A stretch of 64,000 nt of DNA from Pseudoprimorskyibacter insulae (lineage in GTDB: Bacteria > Pseudomonadota > Alphaproteobacteria > Rhodobacterales > Rhodobacteraceae). The stretch lies in assembly GCF_900302505.1 (NCBI RefSeq), contig NZ_OMOJ01000004.1:124001-188000 (forward strand), in the 5' to 3' direction. The notes beneath the pieces were generated by a model. That model was not told the DNA's origin. It worked only from the letters and a program-made list of their open reading frames with translations, and made no database searches. The first letter of the stretch is position 1; each line of letters opens with the position of its first letter. Positions 26,340 through 34,896 of the stretch are shown in pieces. The position numbers and the translations under genes were made by a program.

Positions 26340-26531
26340 GATGTCCTCCCGGAACATTTTCAGAGTGATCGCACCCCTCCTCGGGTGCTGTTGAGTGACC
26401 GCATCGAACCCGAAGCCGTGACCTGCACGCAAGGCTGATTTGCACTGCATGCATGATCTTAGGATTTTCAACGCCTTTTCATCATCTTGCGCCGGGTTTG
26501 ATGCGCGCATCATGCGCCCGCCAAAGACCAA

Positions 26532-26584
26532 TTGTGCGAAACCTCGCACAGCCGTTAGCGTCGCTTGTGCGGAAAACCGCACAA
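26532..26584 (-). promoter_or_regulatory. Two palindromes upstream of dctP, possible DctD binding sites
   Basis: Site A: TGTGCGA-AACC-TCGCACA (26533-26550). Site B: TTGTGCGG-AAAA-CCGCACAA (26565-26584). Their centres are 33 bases apart, about three helical turns, so both face the same side of DNA. They lie 190-245 bases before dctP, a usual distance for enhancer-type sites. They share the half-site TGTGCG. No canonical -24/-12 sigma-54 promoter was found between them and dctP. Confidence 0.6.
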
Positions 26585-26637
26585 AAAAGCGGCAGCGTGG
26601 AAACGACCCTTTCCAGAGGAATCACAAGGATGTGAGC

Positions 26638-26881
26638 TTAGGCCAGCAGGTCGTAGTCCACCGTACCGATGCGCAGCGTGATCGGGGATTGCGCCTCACC
26701 ATCATTCAACGCCCACAGGATCTGATTGGCTGGCTTGTAGATCACGAACGCCTCTTGCGGCCCGGCCTGCCCTGCCCCGGCGGTTTCGGCAAAGATCGCC
26801 TGAAATTCGCTTCGCGACACGCCCCGGACCAATCAGCACGATATCCCCTTCGGACCCGCCAAAGCCCTGAATCCAAACCGT
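26638..26881 (-). pseudogene. Frameshifted remnant of an unidentified gene
   Basis: Two adjacent frames read sensibly only when joined. Upstream: TVWIQGFGGSEGDIVLIGPG (about 26822-26881). Downstream: VSRSEFQAIFAETAGAGQ, EAFVIYKPANQILWAL, ending at a stop at 26638. One indel near 26820 would restore a continuous C-terminus of roughly 80 residues. The first fragment is preceded by an in-frame stop, so the 5' part is missing. The pattern vaguely recalls C-termini of RTX-type proteins, but I cannot name it. Confidence 0.35.
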
Positions 26882-26945
26882 TCAAAGCAAATGCGCAGAA
26901 TTTGCTTCAATGGGTAGCCTAGATCGGCCACCCGATCCAATTCGG

Positions 26946-28175
26946 TCAGGCGCGGAAGGCCTCGGGCTTTAGGCCATATTTGGCCAGCTTGTCGTAGAAG
27001 GTCTTGCGCGGCAGCTTTAGCGCCACCGCAGCCGCGCTGGCCTGCCCACCCGCCCTGCGCAGCGCCTCGGCCAATAGCGACCGTTCGACCTGCGCCATCT
27101 GCTCGGCCAAACCCAGCCCGCTTTCCTGCGCTTCTGCCTCGGGCAGACCCAGCGCGAAACGCATCGCCGCGCTCATCAATGCGCGCGTGTTTCCCGGCCA
27201 ATCCCGCGCCATAAGGTCCGACAGGATATCCGGCGTAACCTCGGGCGCGGTCAGACCGGCCTGTTCGCAAGCCTGTGCCACGTAATGGCGAAACAGCACC
27301 GGGATATCCTCGGGCCGTTCGGCCAAGGATGGGATGCGCACCACCATCACCTCAATCCGGTAGTACAGATCGGCCAACAGCCGCCCATCATCCACCGCCT
27401 TCGACAGATCCTGCGTGCTGCCCGCAATCAGCCGAACCGTGCCAGCATCCAGCGCATCGACCAAGGCAATCTGTGCATCGGTCTGCAAACTGCCGATATC
27501 GTCCAGAAACAGCGTCCCGCCCTCTGCCGCCTGCACCACCTGATTGACCGCCGACCGATCAAGCGCCGATGCCGCGCGTTTTTCGAACGGGGCCTTGGCG
27601 GCGGGCGAACACATGTGGATCACCTCGGCCACCTTGGAAATCCCCGTCCCCGGCGCGCCGGTCACCAAGACATCCGTCCCGGCCCGCGCCGCCGCGCGCA
27701 CCCGGTCGCGCAAGCCGTCCGACAGGCGCGATTTGCCAAACAACAGCCGCGCCGCCGGATCGCCGGTTTCCAACTGGGCCTTCAGCGCGCGGTTCTCCAG
27801 AACCAAGGCACGGGTCTTCAACGCGCGATCAATAACGGTGGTCAAATCGCTGGCCGCGCAGGGTTTTTCCAGAAAATCAAACGCCCCGGCAGACATCGCC
27901 CGCACCGCCATCGGGATATCGCCTTCACCGGTCAGTAGGATCACCGGCAGATCCGGGTCGCGCCCATGGGCATAGTCCAGCAAAAAGAACCCGTCCCGTC
28001 CCGGCATGCGAATGTCCGACACGATCACCCCGTCAAAGCCCGGCCCGATCATGTCCTTGGCTTCGACAAAAGACCCGGCGGTGATCGGTTCATATTCGGC
28101 CAATTCCAAGGTCTGGCGCATGGCTTCGCGCACCGCCAGATCATCATCCACCACAAGCACCCGTTTCAGGATCAT
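26946..28175 (-). CDS. DctD/NtrC-like response regulator lacking the GAFTGA loop
   Basis: 409 aa; AAAAGGAGG lies 5 bases before the ATG. Receiver domain with phospho-acceptor Asp 54 (VSDIRMPG) and Lys in FLEKP. The AAA+ region is degenerate: Walker A reads GAPGTGIS (173-180), with Ile where the ATP-binding Lys belongs. The stretch that should hold the sigma-54-contacting GAFTGA is shortened away; PFEKR is only about 20 residues from GGTLFLDDIG. DLYYRIEVMVVRIPSL and a Fis-type HTH (AAVALKLPRKTFYDKLAKYG) are kept. It is thus probably a DNA-binding regulator that does not open sigma-54 complexes, like R. capsulatus NtrC. It is encoded after the DctB-type kinase and next to the TRAP operon, its likely target. 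Confidence 0.88.
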   Translation of the reverse strand: MILKRVLVVDDDLAVREAMRQTLELAEYEPITAGSFVEAKDMIGPGFDGVIVSDIRMPGRDGFFLLDYAHGRDPDLPVILLTGEGDIPMAVRAMSAGAFDFLEKPCAASDLTTVIDRALKTRALVLENRALKAQLETGDPAARLLFGKSRLSDGLRDRVRAAARAGTDVLVTGAPGTGISKVAEVIHMCSPAAKAPFEKRAASALDRSAVNQVVQAAEGGTLFLDDIGSLQTDAQIALVDALDAGTVRLIAGSTQDLSKAVDDGRLLADLYYRIEVMVVRIPSLAERPEDIPVLFRHYVAQACEQAGLTAPEVTPDILSDLMARDWPGNTRALMSAAMRFALGLPEAEAQESGLGLAEQMAQVERSLLAEALRRAGGQASAAAVALKLPRKTFYDKLAKYGLKPEAFRA

Positions 28176-28262
28176 TCCGGCCTCCTTTTCAAACGCGCTG
28201 CGGGATGGTGGGCGGGGCGATGCTGGCCCCGCGCCCGCGGGGACGGCGAGCGTCGGACAGGA

Positions 28263-30014
28263 TCACGCAGCCACATCATCGCGCCACGCCTCCAATTCAA
28301 CCGTGAAACAAGCCCCGCCTTCGGGCAGGTTCGCGCCCTTGATTATGCCGCCAAAGCTTTGGACCAGACCGTAAGAAATCGACAGGCCCAGCCCCATGCC
28401 ATCGCCCGACACCTGTTTTGTCGAATAGAACGGCTCAAAAATCCGTTCCGGGTCGGCGATCCCCGGCCCTGTGTCGCTGACGGTCACGCTCAGGCGCGGG
28501 TCGGTCTGAAGCGTGATCGCAATGCGCTTGCCTGCCCGGCCAACCATTGCATCAGCGGCGTTATTGATCAGGTTTACAAACACTTGGCTTAGGCGAACTT
28601 CCCCGCCCAAGGCATAGACCGGGCCGTTGGCCCGATCCGGCTGCCAATCCAGAGTCACCCCTTCGGCCCGGAGCCGCGCCTCGGTCAGTTCCACCGCCGC
28701 CCCTATAACCTCAACAAGATCGACCTTGCCCATCGGCTCGCTTTCGTTGCGGGCAAAGGACCGCAGGTTCTTGATGATCCGCGCCGCCCGCGCCGCCAAT
28801 TGCGAAATGCGCCGCAGATTGTCCCCGGCCACATCCTCGCGCCCCTTGGCCAGAAACGCCTCGCCATTTTCGGCAAATTGGCGAATGGCCATCAGCGGCT
28901 GGTTCAATTCATGGCTGATCCCGGCACTCATCTGTCCCAGCGCCGACAGCTTGCCCGCCTGCACCAGATCCGCCTGTGCCCGTTTCAGCGCGGCCTCGGC
29001 CTCTTGGCGTTCCATCACTTCGCGGCGCAGTTCAGTGTTGATTTCGCTCAGTTCCTTGGTCCGTTCCTGCACCCGCACCTCAAGCACCGAATTGGCCAAC
29101 GCCAAGGTGCGCCGACGTTCCAGCACAACAAACAGCACCGCGCCAAAACTCAGGCAAAGCGCGGCCACCACCGCCGCCTGCAAAAAAGCCAACCGCCGGG
29201 CAGGCGCAGTGTCCACCAGCGCCTCCCCCTGCATGCCGATCACCGGCAGCGGCTTGACCAGATGCAGGGCGCGGCGCGGCACATAGGGACTCAGGCTTTG
29301 AACCCAAAGCCGGTTCCCCGCCACGATCTGTTCATTAATCGGCACATCCCGCCCGTCCGGCGCAATCAACCCGCCCGGCGCATGTTGCCAAAACAGCAGT
29401 TCTGACCGGTTGGTGACATAGATCTGCCCCGAGGCATCGGTGAAGAACACCGCAGGCCGCGACCCGCGCCAATCCTGTTCCAGATTGTCCAGATCGACGA
29501 CGACCACCAAAACGCCCCGCACCCGGTCATCAGGGCCAAAGCTGGGTGCGGCAAAGGAATAAGACCTGCGGGAAAATTCCACGTTCCACCCATGGCCTGC
29601 CCCAAGCGCCCCATGCAGTGCACGCCGGAAATAGGGCGATGTGGTCAGATCAGTCGGCGTGGCATCCTTATGCGACGCGGCCAGAACCCGGCCAGCGGTA
29701 TCGGTGTAAAAGGCCGTCAAGGCAGCCGTTTTATCGACCGCCTGAAGCAAGAGCAAAACCGCCGCCTCGCCCTCAACCCCGTCATGCAGGGCGGACAGAA
29801 CCGGATGTTCGGCCATCAAAACGGCGGTTTCCCGATACCGCTCCAATTGCGTCACCAACCGGTCCGAGGCCAGCGCAAGGTCGGCCTCTCCGCGCGCGGC
29901 GACGGGTTCAAGCGCTTGCCGATAGCCATAGCTCCAGACCCCGGCACTCAGCACCGCAACAGCGCTTAGAAACCCGGCCACCAGCAATGTTCTGTTCAGT
30001 CGAAGACGGCTCAT
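28263..30014 (-). CDS. DctB-like sensor histidine kinase
   Basis: 583 aa from ATG 30014; a longer in-frame start would overlap the divergent P450 gene. One N-terminal membrane helix, a periplasmic double-PAS/Cache-type sensor (about 35-280), a second membrane helix (AAVVAALCLSFGAVLFVVLE), a coiled coil, and the kinase core: H-box GISHELNQPLMAI, N-box NLINNAADAM, G1 VSDTGPGI and G2 GDGMGLGLSISYG. DctB kinases sense C4-dicarboxylates in the periplasm and phosphorylate DctD. The regulator gene starts 87 bases downstream. Confidence 0.9.
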   Translation of the reverse strand: MSRLRLNRTLLVAGFLSAVAVLSAGVWSYGYRQALEPVAARGEADLALASDRLVTQLERYRETAVLMAEHPVLSALHDGVEGEAAVLLLLQAVDKTAALTAFYTDTAGRVLAASHKDATPTDLTTSPYFRRALHGALGAGHGWNVEFSRRSYSFAAPSFGPDDRVRGVLVVVVDLDNLEQDWRGSRPAVFFTDASGQIYVTNRSELLFWQHAPGGLIAPDGRDVPINEQIVAGNRLWVQSLSPYVPRRALHLVKPLPVIGMQGEALVDTAPARRLAFLQAAVVAALCLSFGAVLFVVLERRRTLALANSVLEVRVQERTKELSEINTELRREVMERQEAEAALKRAQADLVQAGKLSALGQMSAGISHELNQPLMAIRQFAENGEAFLAKGREDVAGDNLRRISQLAARAARIIKNLRSFARNESEPMGKVDLVEVIGAAVELTEARLRAEGVTLDWQPDRANGPVYALGGEVRLSQVFVNLINNAADAMVGRAGKRIAITLQTDPRLSVTVSDTGPGIADPERIFEPFYSTKQVSGDGMGLGLSISYGLVQSFGGIIKGANLPEGGACFTVELEAWRDDVAA

Positions 30015-30072
30015 GTCTTTCCATACCAAGGCAAGGCTTGCAAATGCCAGCCCCAGAGCGCAGCAATACCCC

Positions 30073-31251
30073 ATGCAGCGCTTTTCTCAATCGCCCACCG
30101 ATCCCGATTTCGTTCACTCCCCCTACCCCGCCTATGACCGCATGCGTGCCATGGGGCCGATGGTGTGGTGGGACGATTACGCCATGCCCTGCGCCACCGA
30201 TCACGCCACCGTACAGGCGCTGTTCCGCGACAAACGCTTTGGCCGCGAAGTGCCGCCCGAACTGGCCAAACCGCATCCCGCGCATCTGGCCCCGTTCTAC
30301 GCGGTTGAGGCGCATTCGATGCTGGAACTGGAACCGCCGCGCCACACCCGCCTTCGCGGATTGGTTCTGCGCGCCTTCACCAGCCGCCGGATCGCCGCCC
30401 TTGCTCCTGAAATCAGCACCCTCAGCCATCAGCTGATCGACGCGCTGCCCGATGGCCCATTCGATGCGCTGGCGCAATTTGCCCAGCATCTGCCGGTGAT
30501 CATCATCGCGCGCCTGCTTGGCGTGCCCGAAGCGATGGCCCCGCAGCTGCTGCAATGGTCCAACGCCATGGTCGCCGTCTACCAAGCCCGGCGCGACACA
30601 GCGCTGGAACTGGCCGCCGCGCAGGCTGCCTCTGACTTCTCGGAATTTCTTCGCGGCTATGTCGCCACCCGCCGCAACGCCCCGCAGGACGATCTGATCT
30701 CACACCTGATCGCCGCCGAGGAGGACGGCCAGCGCCTCAACGCGGATGAGTTGATCACCACCTGCATCCTGCTGCTGAACGCCGGGCATGAAGCAACGGT
30801 TCACACAATTGGCAACGGGATCAAGGCGCTGCTAGAGGCGGGTCAAACCGTGACGCAAGACAACGCATCTGCGGTGGCTGAAGAAATCATGCGCTTTGAT
30901 CCGCCGCTGCATATGTTCACCCGCTACGCCTACGCAGACGTCACGTTGCACGGCCACAGCTTGAAACGCGGCGATCAAGTGGCGCTGCTGCTTGGCGCCG
31001 CGAACCGTGACCCCAGCGTTTACCCAGATCCGCACAGGTTTGACCCAACCCGCGCCATGCCCGCCCATACTGCCTTTGGCGGCGGCATCCATTTCTGCGT
31101 CGGCGCACCGCTGGCCCGGCTAGAGCTGCAAATCGCCTTGCCGATCCTGTTTGAACGCCTACCAAACCTGCGCATCGTCGAACCGCCGCGCTACGCCAAT
31201 CTCTACCATTTCCACGGGTTGGAACGGCTGATGCTGTCCAATGACGCATGA
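30073..31251 (+). CDS. Cytochrome P450
   Basis: 392 aa from ATG 30073 (MQRFSQSPTDPDF); an upstream in-frame ATG would overlap dctB. Diagnostic P450 motifs: I-helix LLLNAGHEAT, ExxR in EEIMRF, and the heme loop FGGGIHFCVGAPLARLE with the axial Cys near residue 343. It is a soluble bacterial class I enzyme needing a ferredoxin and reductase; no ferredoxin gene is adjacent. The substrate is unknown. A palindromic repeat lies 28 bases after the stop and may terminate transcription. Confidence 0.93.
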   Translation: MQRFSQSPTDPDFVHSPYPAYDRMRAMGPMVWWDDYAMPCATDHATVQALFRDKRFGREVPPELAKPHPAHLAPFYAVEAHSMLELEPPRHTRLRGLVLRAFTSRRIAALAPEISTLSHQLIDALPDGPFDALAQFAQHLPVIIIARLLGVPEAMAPQLLQWSNAMVAVYQARRDTALELAAAQAASDFSEFLRGYVATRRNAPQDDLISHLIAAEEDGQRLNADELITTCILLLNAGHEATVHTIGNGIKALLEAGQTVTQDNASAVAEEIMRFDPPLHMFTRYAYADVTLHGHSLKRGDQVALLLGAANRDPSVYPDPHRFDPTRAMPAHTAFGGGIHFCVGAPLARLELQIALPILFERLPNLRIVEPPRYANLYHFHGLERLMLSNDA

Positions 31252-31279
31252 CGCGCTGGCGTCAAAGACCGGATATTTT

Positions 31280-31342
31280 GCGTATTTATGAAAGAGAAGA
31301 AGAACAGGACCGTCCCCTGCTTCTTCTCTTTGGCAAATACGC
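31280..31342. repeat. Dispersed palindromic element, copy 1 (also terminator-like)
   Basis: A 63-base near-palindrome with outer arms GCGTATTT / AAATACGC, inner 12-bp perfect arms AAAGAGAAGAAG / CTTCTTCTCTTT, and a CAGG/CCTG core. It lies between the convergent P450 and Lrp genes. An 18-base stretch (CCCCTGCTTCTTCTCTTT) recurs at 62661-62678, so it belongs to a repeat family. Confidence 0.7.
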
Positions 31343-31436
31343 TTGCGGTCGCGCAACGCAGCGCCGAAGTTCAGGTAAACGCATCACGCCGCCCTTCGCA
31401 GCATAGAGCGCGCGGAAGCGCACAATTGGATCACGC

Positions 31437-31892
31437 TTACAGTGGCAGCGCCGAGGTGGATTTGATCTCTTGCATCGACAAAAGCGCCGTGACGTTGTGC
31501 ACCCGCACCTCGGATATCAGCGCCTGATAAAAGGCATCATAGGCGCGGGCGTTTTTTACCCGCACTTTCAGGATATAGTCGATATCCCCCGCCAGCCGGT
31601 GCGCCTCTTGCACTTCGGGGCGGTCTTTCAGCGCTTGCAGGAACTTCGCCTGCCACTCGGCCTCATGTTCGCTGGTGCGGATCAAAACAAAGAAACAAGC
31701 CTCAAACCCCAGCGCCTCGGCATCCAGTTCAACTGTCTGCCGGCCGATGATCCCGGCGTCGCGCATTTTGCGGATACGATTCCAGACCGGGGTCTTGGAA
31801 CTGCTGACAGCCTTGGCGATTTCGTCCAGTGAACGGCTGGCGTCCTCTTGCAGGGCCGCAAGAATTTTCCTGTCTGTGTCATCGATCCGCAC
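31437..31892 (-). CDS. Lrp/AsnC-family transcription regulator
   Basis: 151 aa. N-terminal HTH (DTDRKILAALQEDASRSLDEIA, then VSSSKTPVWNRIRKM) and C-terminal RAM ligand-binding domain (VQEAHRLAGDIDYILKVRV, YDAFYQAL). It is divergent from the siroheme/sulfite-reduction operon across 147 bases, so it probably controls that operon in response to an amino acid or sulfur metabolite. That is inference from position. Confidence 0.9.
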   Translation of the reverse strand: MRIDDTDRKILAALQEDASRSLDEIAKAVSSSKTPVWNRIRKMRDAGIIGRQTVELDAEALGFEACFFVLIRTSEHEAEWQAKFLQALKDRPEVQEAHRLAGDIDYILKVRVKNARAYDAFYQALISEVRVHNVTALLSMQEIKSTSALPL

Positions 31893-31961
31893 GACGGTTC
31901 TCCGAATATGGGGGTTTGCAGGCTATCGTCCCGCCTTGGCGCGCACCTTAGAACGAACATC

Positions 31962-31993
31962 CTTGTTTCCGCAATCATCTAGTCAGAAACAGG
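31962..31993. promoter_or_regulatory. Possible operator between the Lrp gene and cysG
   Basis: Inverted repeat CTTGTTTC ... GAAACAGG (arms about 8 bases, one indel, spacer about 16) in the divergent region. A TATATC element near 32008 may be the cysG -10. It is a weak pattern. Confidence 0.3.
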
Positions 31994-32039
31994 AACAAAA
32001 TTCTATATCTAAGGGCAAGTTGCCCCAGAGGACCGGACC

Positions 32040-32924
32040 ATGATCCAGCCGTTGAAAACCTTGCAATCCAGCCTGTCGCGCCTGTTTGGGCAGATGGCCG
32101 TTGCACCCAGCCGCTTGGCTGAGGCCAGCACCGCAGAGTATCAATTCGGCGCCGAGCGGTCGATGGGCACCGTGGGCCATGTGTCGTTTGTGGGAGCAGG
32201 CCCCGGCGATCCTGACCTTTTGACGGTCAAAGCCCTGAAGGCGCTGCAAACCGCTGATGTGATCCTGCATGACCGCCTGATCTCGGATGAGATCCTGTCG
32301 CTGGCCGGTCGCCAGGCGCGTCTGGTGGATACGGGCAAGACCGGCTTCGGCCCCTCGATGCCGCAAAGCGAAATCAATGCCCATATTCTGGCCGAGGTCC
32401 GCGCGGGCAACCGCGTGGTGCGTCTGAAGTCCGGCGATCCGACCGTCTTTGGCCGCCTCGACGAAGAAATCGACGCCTGCACCGCGGCGGGCCTTGCATG
32501 GGACATCGTGCCGGGCCTGACGGCGGCGTCTGCGGCTGTGGCCTCAATCGGGCAATCGCTGACCAAGCGGGGCCGCAACAAGGCCGCGCGATTTCTGACG
32601 GGCTACGACATGGAAGGCTTTGCCGATCAGGATTGGCGCAGTCTGGCCCGTCCCGGCGAAGTTGCCGCGATCTACATGGGCAAAAAGGCCGCGCGGTTTA
32701 TCTCGGGCCGGTTGCTGATGCACGGCGCTGCCGCTGACACGCCGGTGACCGTTGTGGCCAATGCCTCGCGCCCCGATCAGCGGGTGCTGGCAACCACGCT
32801 GGCCGATCTGCCCGACGCCCTGACCGAGGCCGAACTGACCGGCCCTGCCCTGACGCTCTATGGTCTCGCCCCGCGCGAGGCACAGCCCACCCTTCAAACC
32901 GTTCTGCAACAGGAGTTTGCCTGA
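32040..32924 (+). CDS. cysG: Uroporphyrinogen-III C-methyltransferase (siroheme synthesis)
   Basis: 294 aa; GAGG lies 9 bases before ATG 32040. The SUMT domain starts near residue 45 with HVSFVGAGPGDPDLLTVKA, then VVRLKSGDPTVFGR and DIVPGLTAASAAVASIG. It makes precorrin-2 from uroporphyrinogen III, the first step to siroheme for the sulfite reductase encoded two genes later. A 45-residue N-terminal extension (MIQPLKTLQSSLSRLFG...) is not the dehydrogenase/chelatase half of E. coli CysG, so this is a single-function enzyme. It overlaps the DUF2849 gene by one base (TGATG). Confidence 0.93.
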   Translation: MIQPLKTLQSSLSRLFGQMAVAPSRLAEASTAEYQFGAERSMGTVGHVSFVGAGPGDPDLLTVKALKALQTADVILHDRLISDEILSLAGRQARLVDTGKTGFGPSMPQSEINAHILAEVRAGNRVVRLKSGDPTVFGRLDEEIDACTAAGLAWDIVPGLTAASAAVASIGQSLTKRGRNKAARFLTGYDMEGFADQDWRSLARPGEVAAIYMGKKAARFISGRLLMHGAAADTPVTVVANASRPDQRVLATTLADLPDALTEAELTGPALTLYGLAPREAQPTLQTVLQQEFA

Positions 32925-33226
32925 TGCCCAAGGCTTTTACCCCCAAAGTCGTCACTGCCAACCACCTGCTGGAAGGCGATGTCATCTATCTGGCCAATGA
33001 TGGTGGCTGGACCCGCCGCCTTGAAGAGGCCGAAGTGCTGATGGACGAGGATTACGCCGCCGTCCGTCTGGGCGAGGTTGAATCCCGCCAGTCTGAGGTT
33101 GTCGGCCCCTATCTGGCCGATGTGACCGTTGGCCCCAAGGGCGTACAGACCACCCATTTCCGCGAGGAATTCCGCAAGACCGGCCCCTCGAACTACAACC
33201 ACGGCAAGCAGGCAGAGGCAGTCTGA
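32924..33226 (+). CDS. DUF2849 protein of the sulfite-reduction operon
   Basis: 100 aa. DUF2849 pattern: VVTANHLLEGDVIYLANDGGWT, then AEVLMDEDYAAVRLG. It is a small acidic protein without membrane segments, coupled by one-base overlaps to cysG before and cysI after. The family occurs almost only in this position in alphaproteobacteria, so a role with sulfite reductase is likely (maturation or electron transfer), but it is unproven. Confidence 0.88.
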   Translation: MPKAFTPKVVTANHLLEGDVIYLANDGGWTRRLEEAEVLMDEDYAAVRLGEVESRQSEVVGPYLADVTVGPKGVQTTHFREEFRKTGPSNYNHGKQAEAV

Positions 33227-34896
33227 TGTATCAATATTCGGATTTTGACGCGGCCTATGTGGCCGAACGCAACCGCCAGTTCCGCGCTCAGGTCGAGCGT
33301 CGGATTGATGGGTCGTTGACCGAGGATGAGTTCCGCCCGCTGCGCCTGATGAACGGCCTGTATTTGCAATTGCACGCCTATATGCTGCGCGTCGCCATTC
33401 CCTATGGCACGCTGAACAGCGGCCAGATGCGCCAGCTTGCGATGATCGCGGATAAGTTCGACAAGGGCTATGGTCACTTCACCACCCGCCAGAACATTCA
33501 GTACAACTGGCCCAAGCTGCCGGATGTGCCGGATATCCTTGATGCGCTGGCCGATGTGCAAATGCACGCGATCCAGACCTCCGGCAACACGATCCGCAAC
33601 GTGACCGCCGACCATTTCGCAGGCGCTGCCGCCGACGAAGTGGCCGATCCGCGCCCTGTGGCCGAGTTGATCCGCCAGTGGTCGACTGATCACCCCGAAT
33701 TCCAGTTCCTGCCGCGCAAGTTCAAGGTTGCCGTGGCAGGCGGCAAAATCGACCGCGCCGTGACCCGCGCACATGATGTGGGCATCCGCATTGTCGAGCG
33801 TGACGGCCAGATCGGCTATGAGATCATCGTGGGCGGCGGCCTTGGCCGGACCCCGATGATTGGCAAGACCATCCATGACTTCCTGCCCGAGGCCGACCTG
33901 CTGCCCTATCTGGAAGCCATCGTCTCGGTTTGGAACCTGCTGGGCCGCCGTGACAACAAGTATAAGGCGCGGATCAAGATCACCGTGCATGAGAACGGCT
34001 TGGATGAAATCAAGCGCCTCGTGGACGACCGCTTTGCCCTGATACGTCCGCAGTTCAGCGGCGTCGATCAGGCCCTGCTGGCCGAGATCAAAGCCCAGTT
34101 CCAGCCGCCTGCGTTCCGCAACGCGCCGGAAGATGCCTTTGCCGCCGCCTATGACGCCGACCCTCTGTTCCGCAGCTGGGCTGACACCAACTTGGCCGAG
34201 CACCGCGCACCGGGCTATGCCATCGTCCAGATCAGCATCAAAAAGCACGGCGACACGCCGGGCGATGCAACCAGCGAACAGATGCGCGTGATGGCCGATC
34301 TGGCCGAACGCTATGGCCACGACGAATTGCGCATCAGCCACGAACAGAACGTGATCCTGCCGCATGTCCATAAATCGGACCTGCCCGCGATCTATGCCGC
34401 CCTGCGCGACGTTGACCTGCACACCGCCAACATCGGCCTTGTGTCGGACATCATCGCCTGCCCCGGCATGGATTACTGCGCATTGGCAACCGCCCGGTCG
34501 ATCCCGATCGCCCAGCAAATCGCCGTCCGCTTTGACGAACTGAAGCTGGAGCACGAAATCGGCGATCTGAAGATCAAGATCTCGGGCTGCATCAACGCCT
34601 GCGGGCATCACCATGTGGGCCACATCGGCATTCTGGGTCTCGACCGCGCTGGCGTGGAAAACTACCAGATCACCCTTGGTGGCGATGCAACGGATGATGC
34701 GAAAATCGGCGAACGTGCAGGCCCCGGCTTCAGCTACACCGAAATCGTGCCCGCCATCGAACGTCTGGTCAAAGCCTACCTTGACCACCGCACCAGCAAG
34801 GACGAAACCTTCGCCCAAGCCTATACGCGCCTTGGCGCCGCGCCGTTCAAGGCCGCGCTTTACCCGGAAAAGGAAGCTCGGGCCAATGCAGCATGA
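33226..34896 (+). CDS. cysI: Sulfite reductase hemoprotein (nitrite/sulfite reductase family)
   Basis: 556 aa. Two ferredoxin-like half domains and two siroheme/4Fe-4S domains. The cluster ligands are Cys 412 and Cys 418 (ACPGMDYC) and Cys 455 and Cys 459 (GCINACGHHHVGHIG). It reduces sulfite to sulfide with six electrons; the electron donor may be the ferredoxin/NADPH system, with a reductase gene at the end of this cluster. A basic siroheme-carboxylate pocket is suggested by HFTTRQNIQYNW. It overlaps cysH by 11 bases. Confidence 0.93.
   Translation: MYQYSDFDAAYVAERNRQFRAQVERRIDGSLTEDEFRPLRLMNGLYLQLHAYMLRVAIPYGTLNSGQMRQLAMIADKFDKGYGHFTTRQNIQYNWPKLPDVPDILDALADVQMHAIQTSGNTIRNVTADHFAGAAADEVADPRPVAELIRQWSTDHPEFQFLPRKFKVAVAGGKIDRAVTRAHDVGIRIVERDGQIGYEIIVGGGLGRTPMIGKTIHDFLPEADLLPYLEAIVSVWNLLGRRDNKYKARIKITVHENGLDEIKRLVDDRFALIRPQFSGVDQALLAEIKAQFQPPAFRNAPEDAFAAAYDADPLFRSWADTNLAEHRAPGYAIVQISIKKHGDTPGDATSEQMRVMADLAERYGHDELRISHEQNVILPHVHKSDLPAIYAALRDVDLHTANIGLVSDIIACPGMDYCALATARSIPIAQQIAVRFDELKLEHEIGDLKIKISGCINACGHHHVGHIGILGLDRAGVENYQITLGGDATDDAKIGERAGPGFSYTEIVPAIERLVKAYLDHRTSKDETFAQAYTRLGAAPFKAALYPEKEARANAA

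Noticed and set aside
26340-26531. Sigma-54 promoter for dctP
   Set aside because: I looked for GG-N10-GC with TGGCAC/TTGC flanks on the minus strand. The nearest candidate (GTGCA ... TTGC, around 26431-26447) has the wrong spacing.
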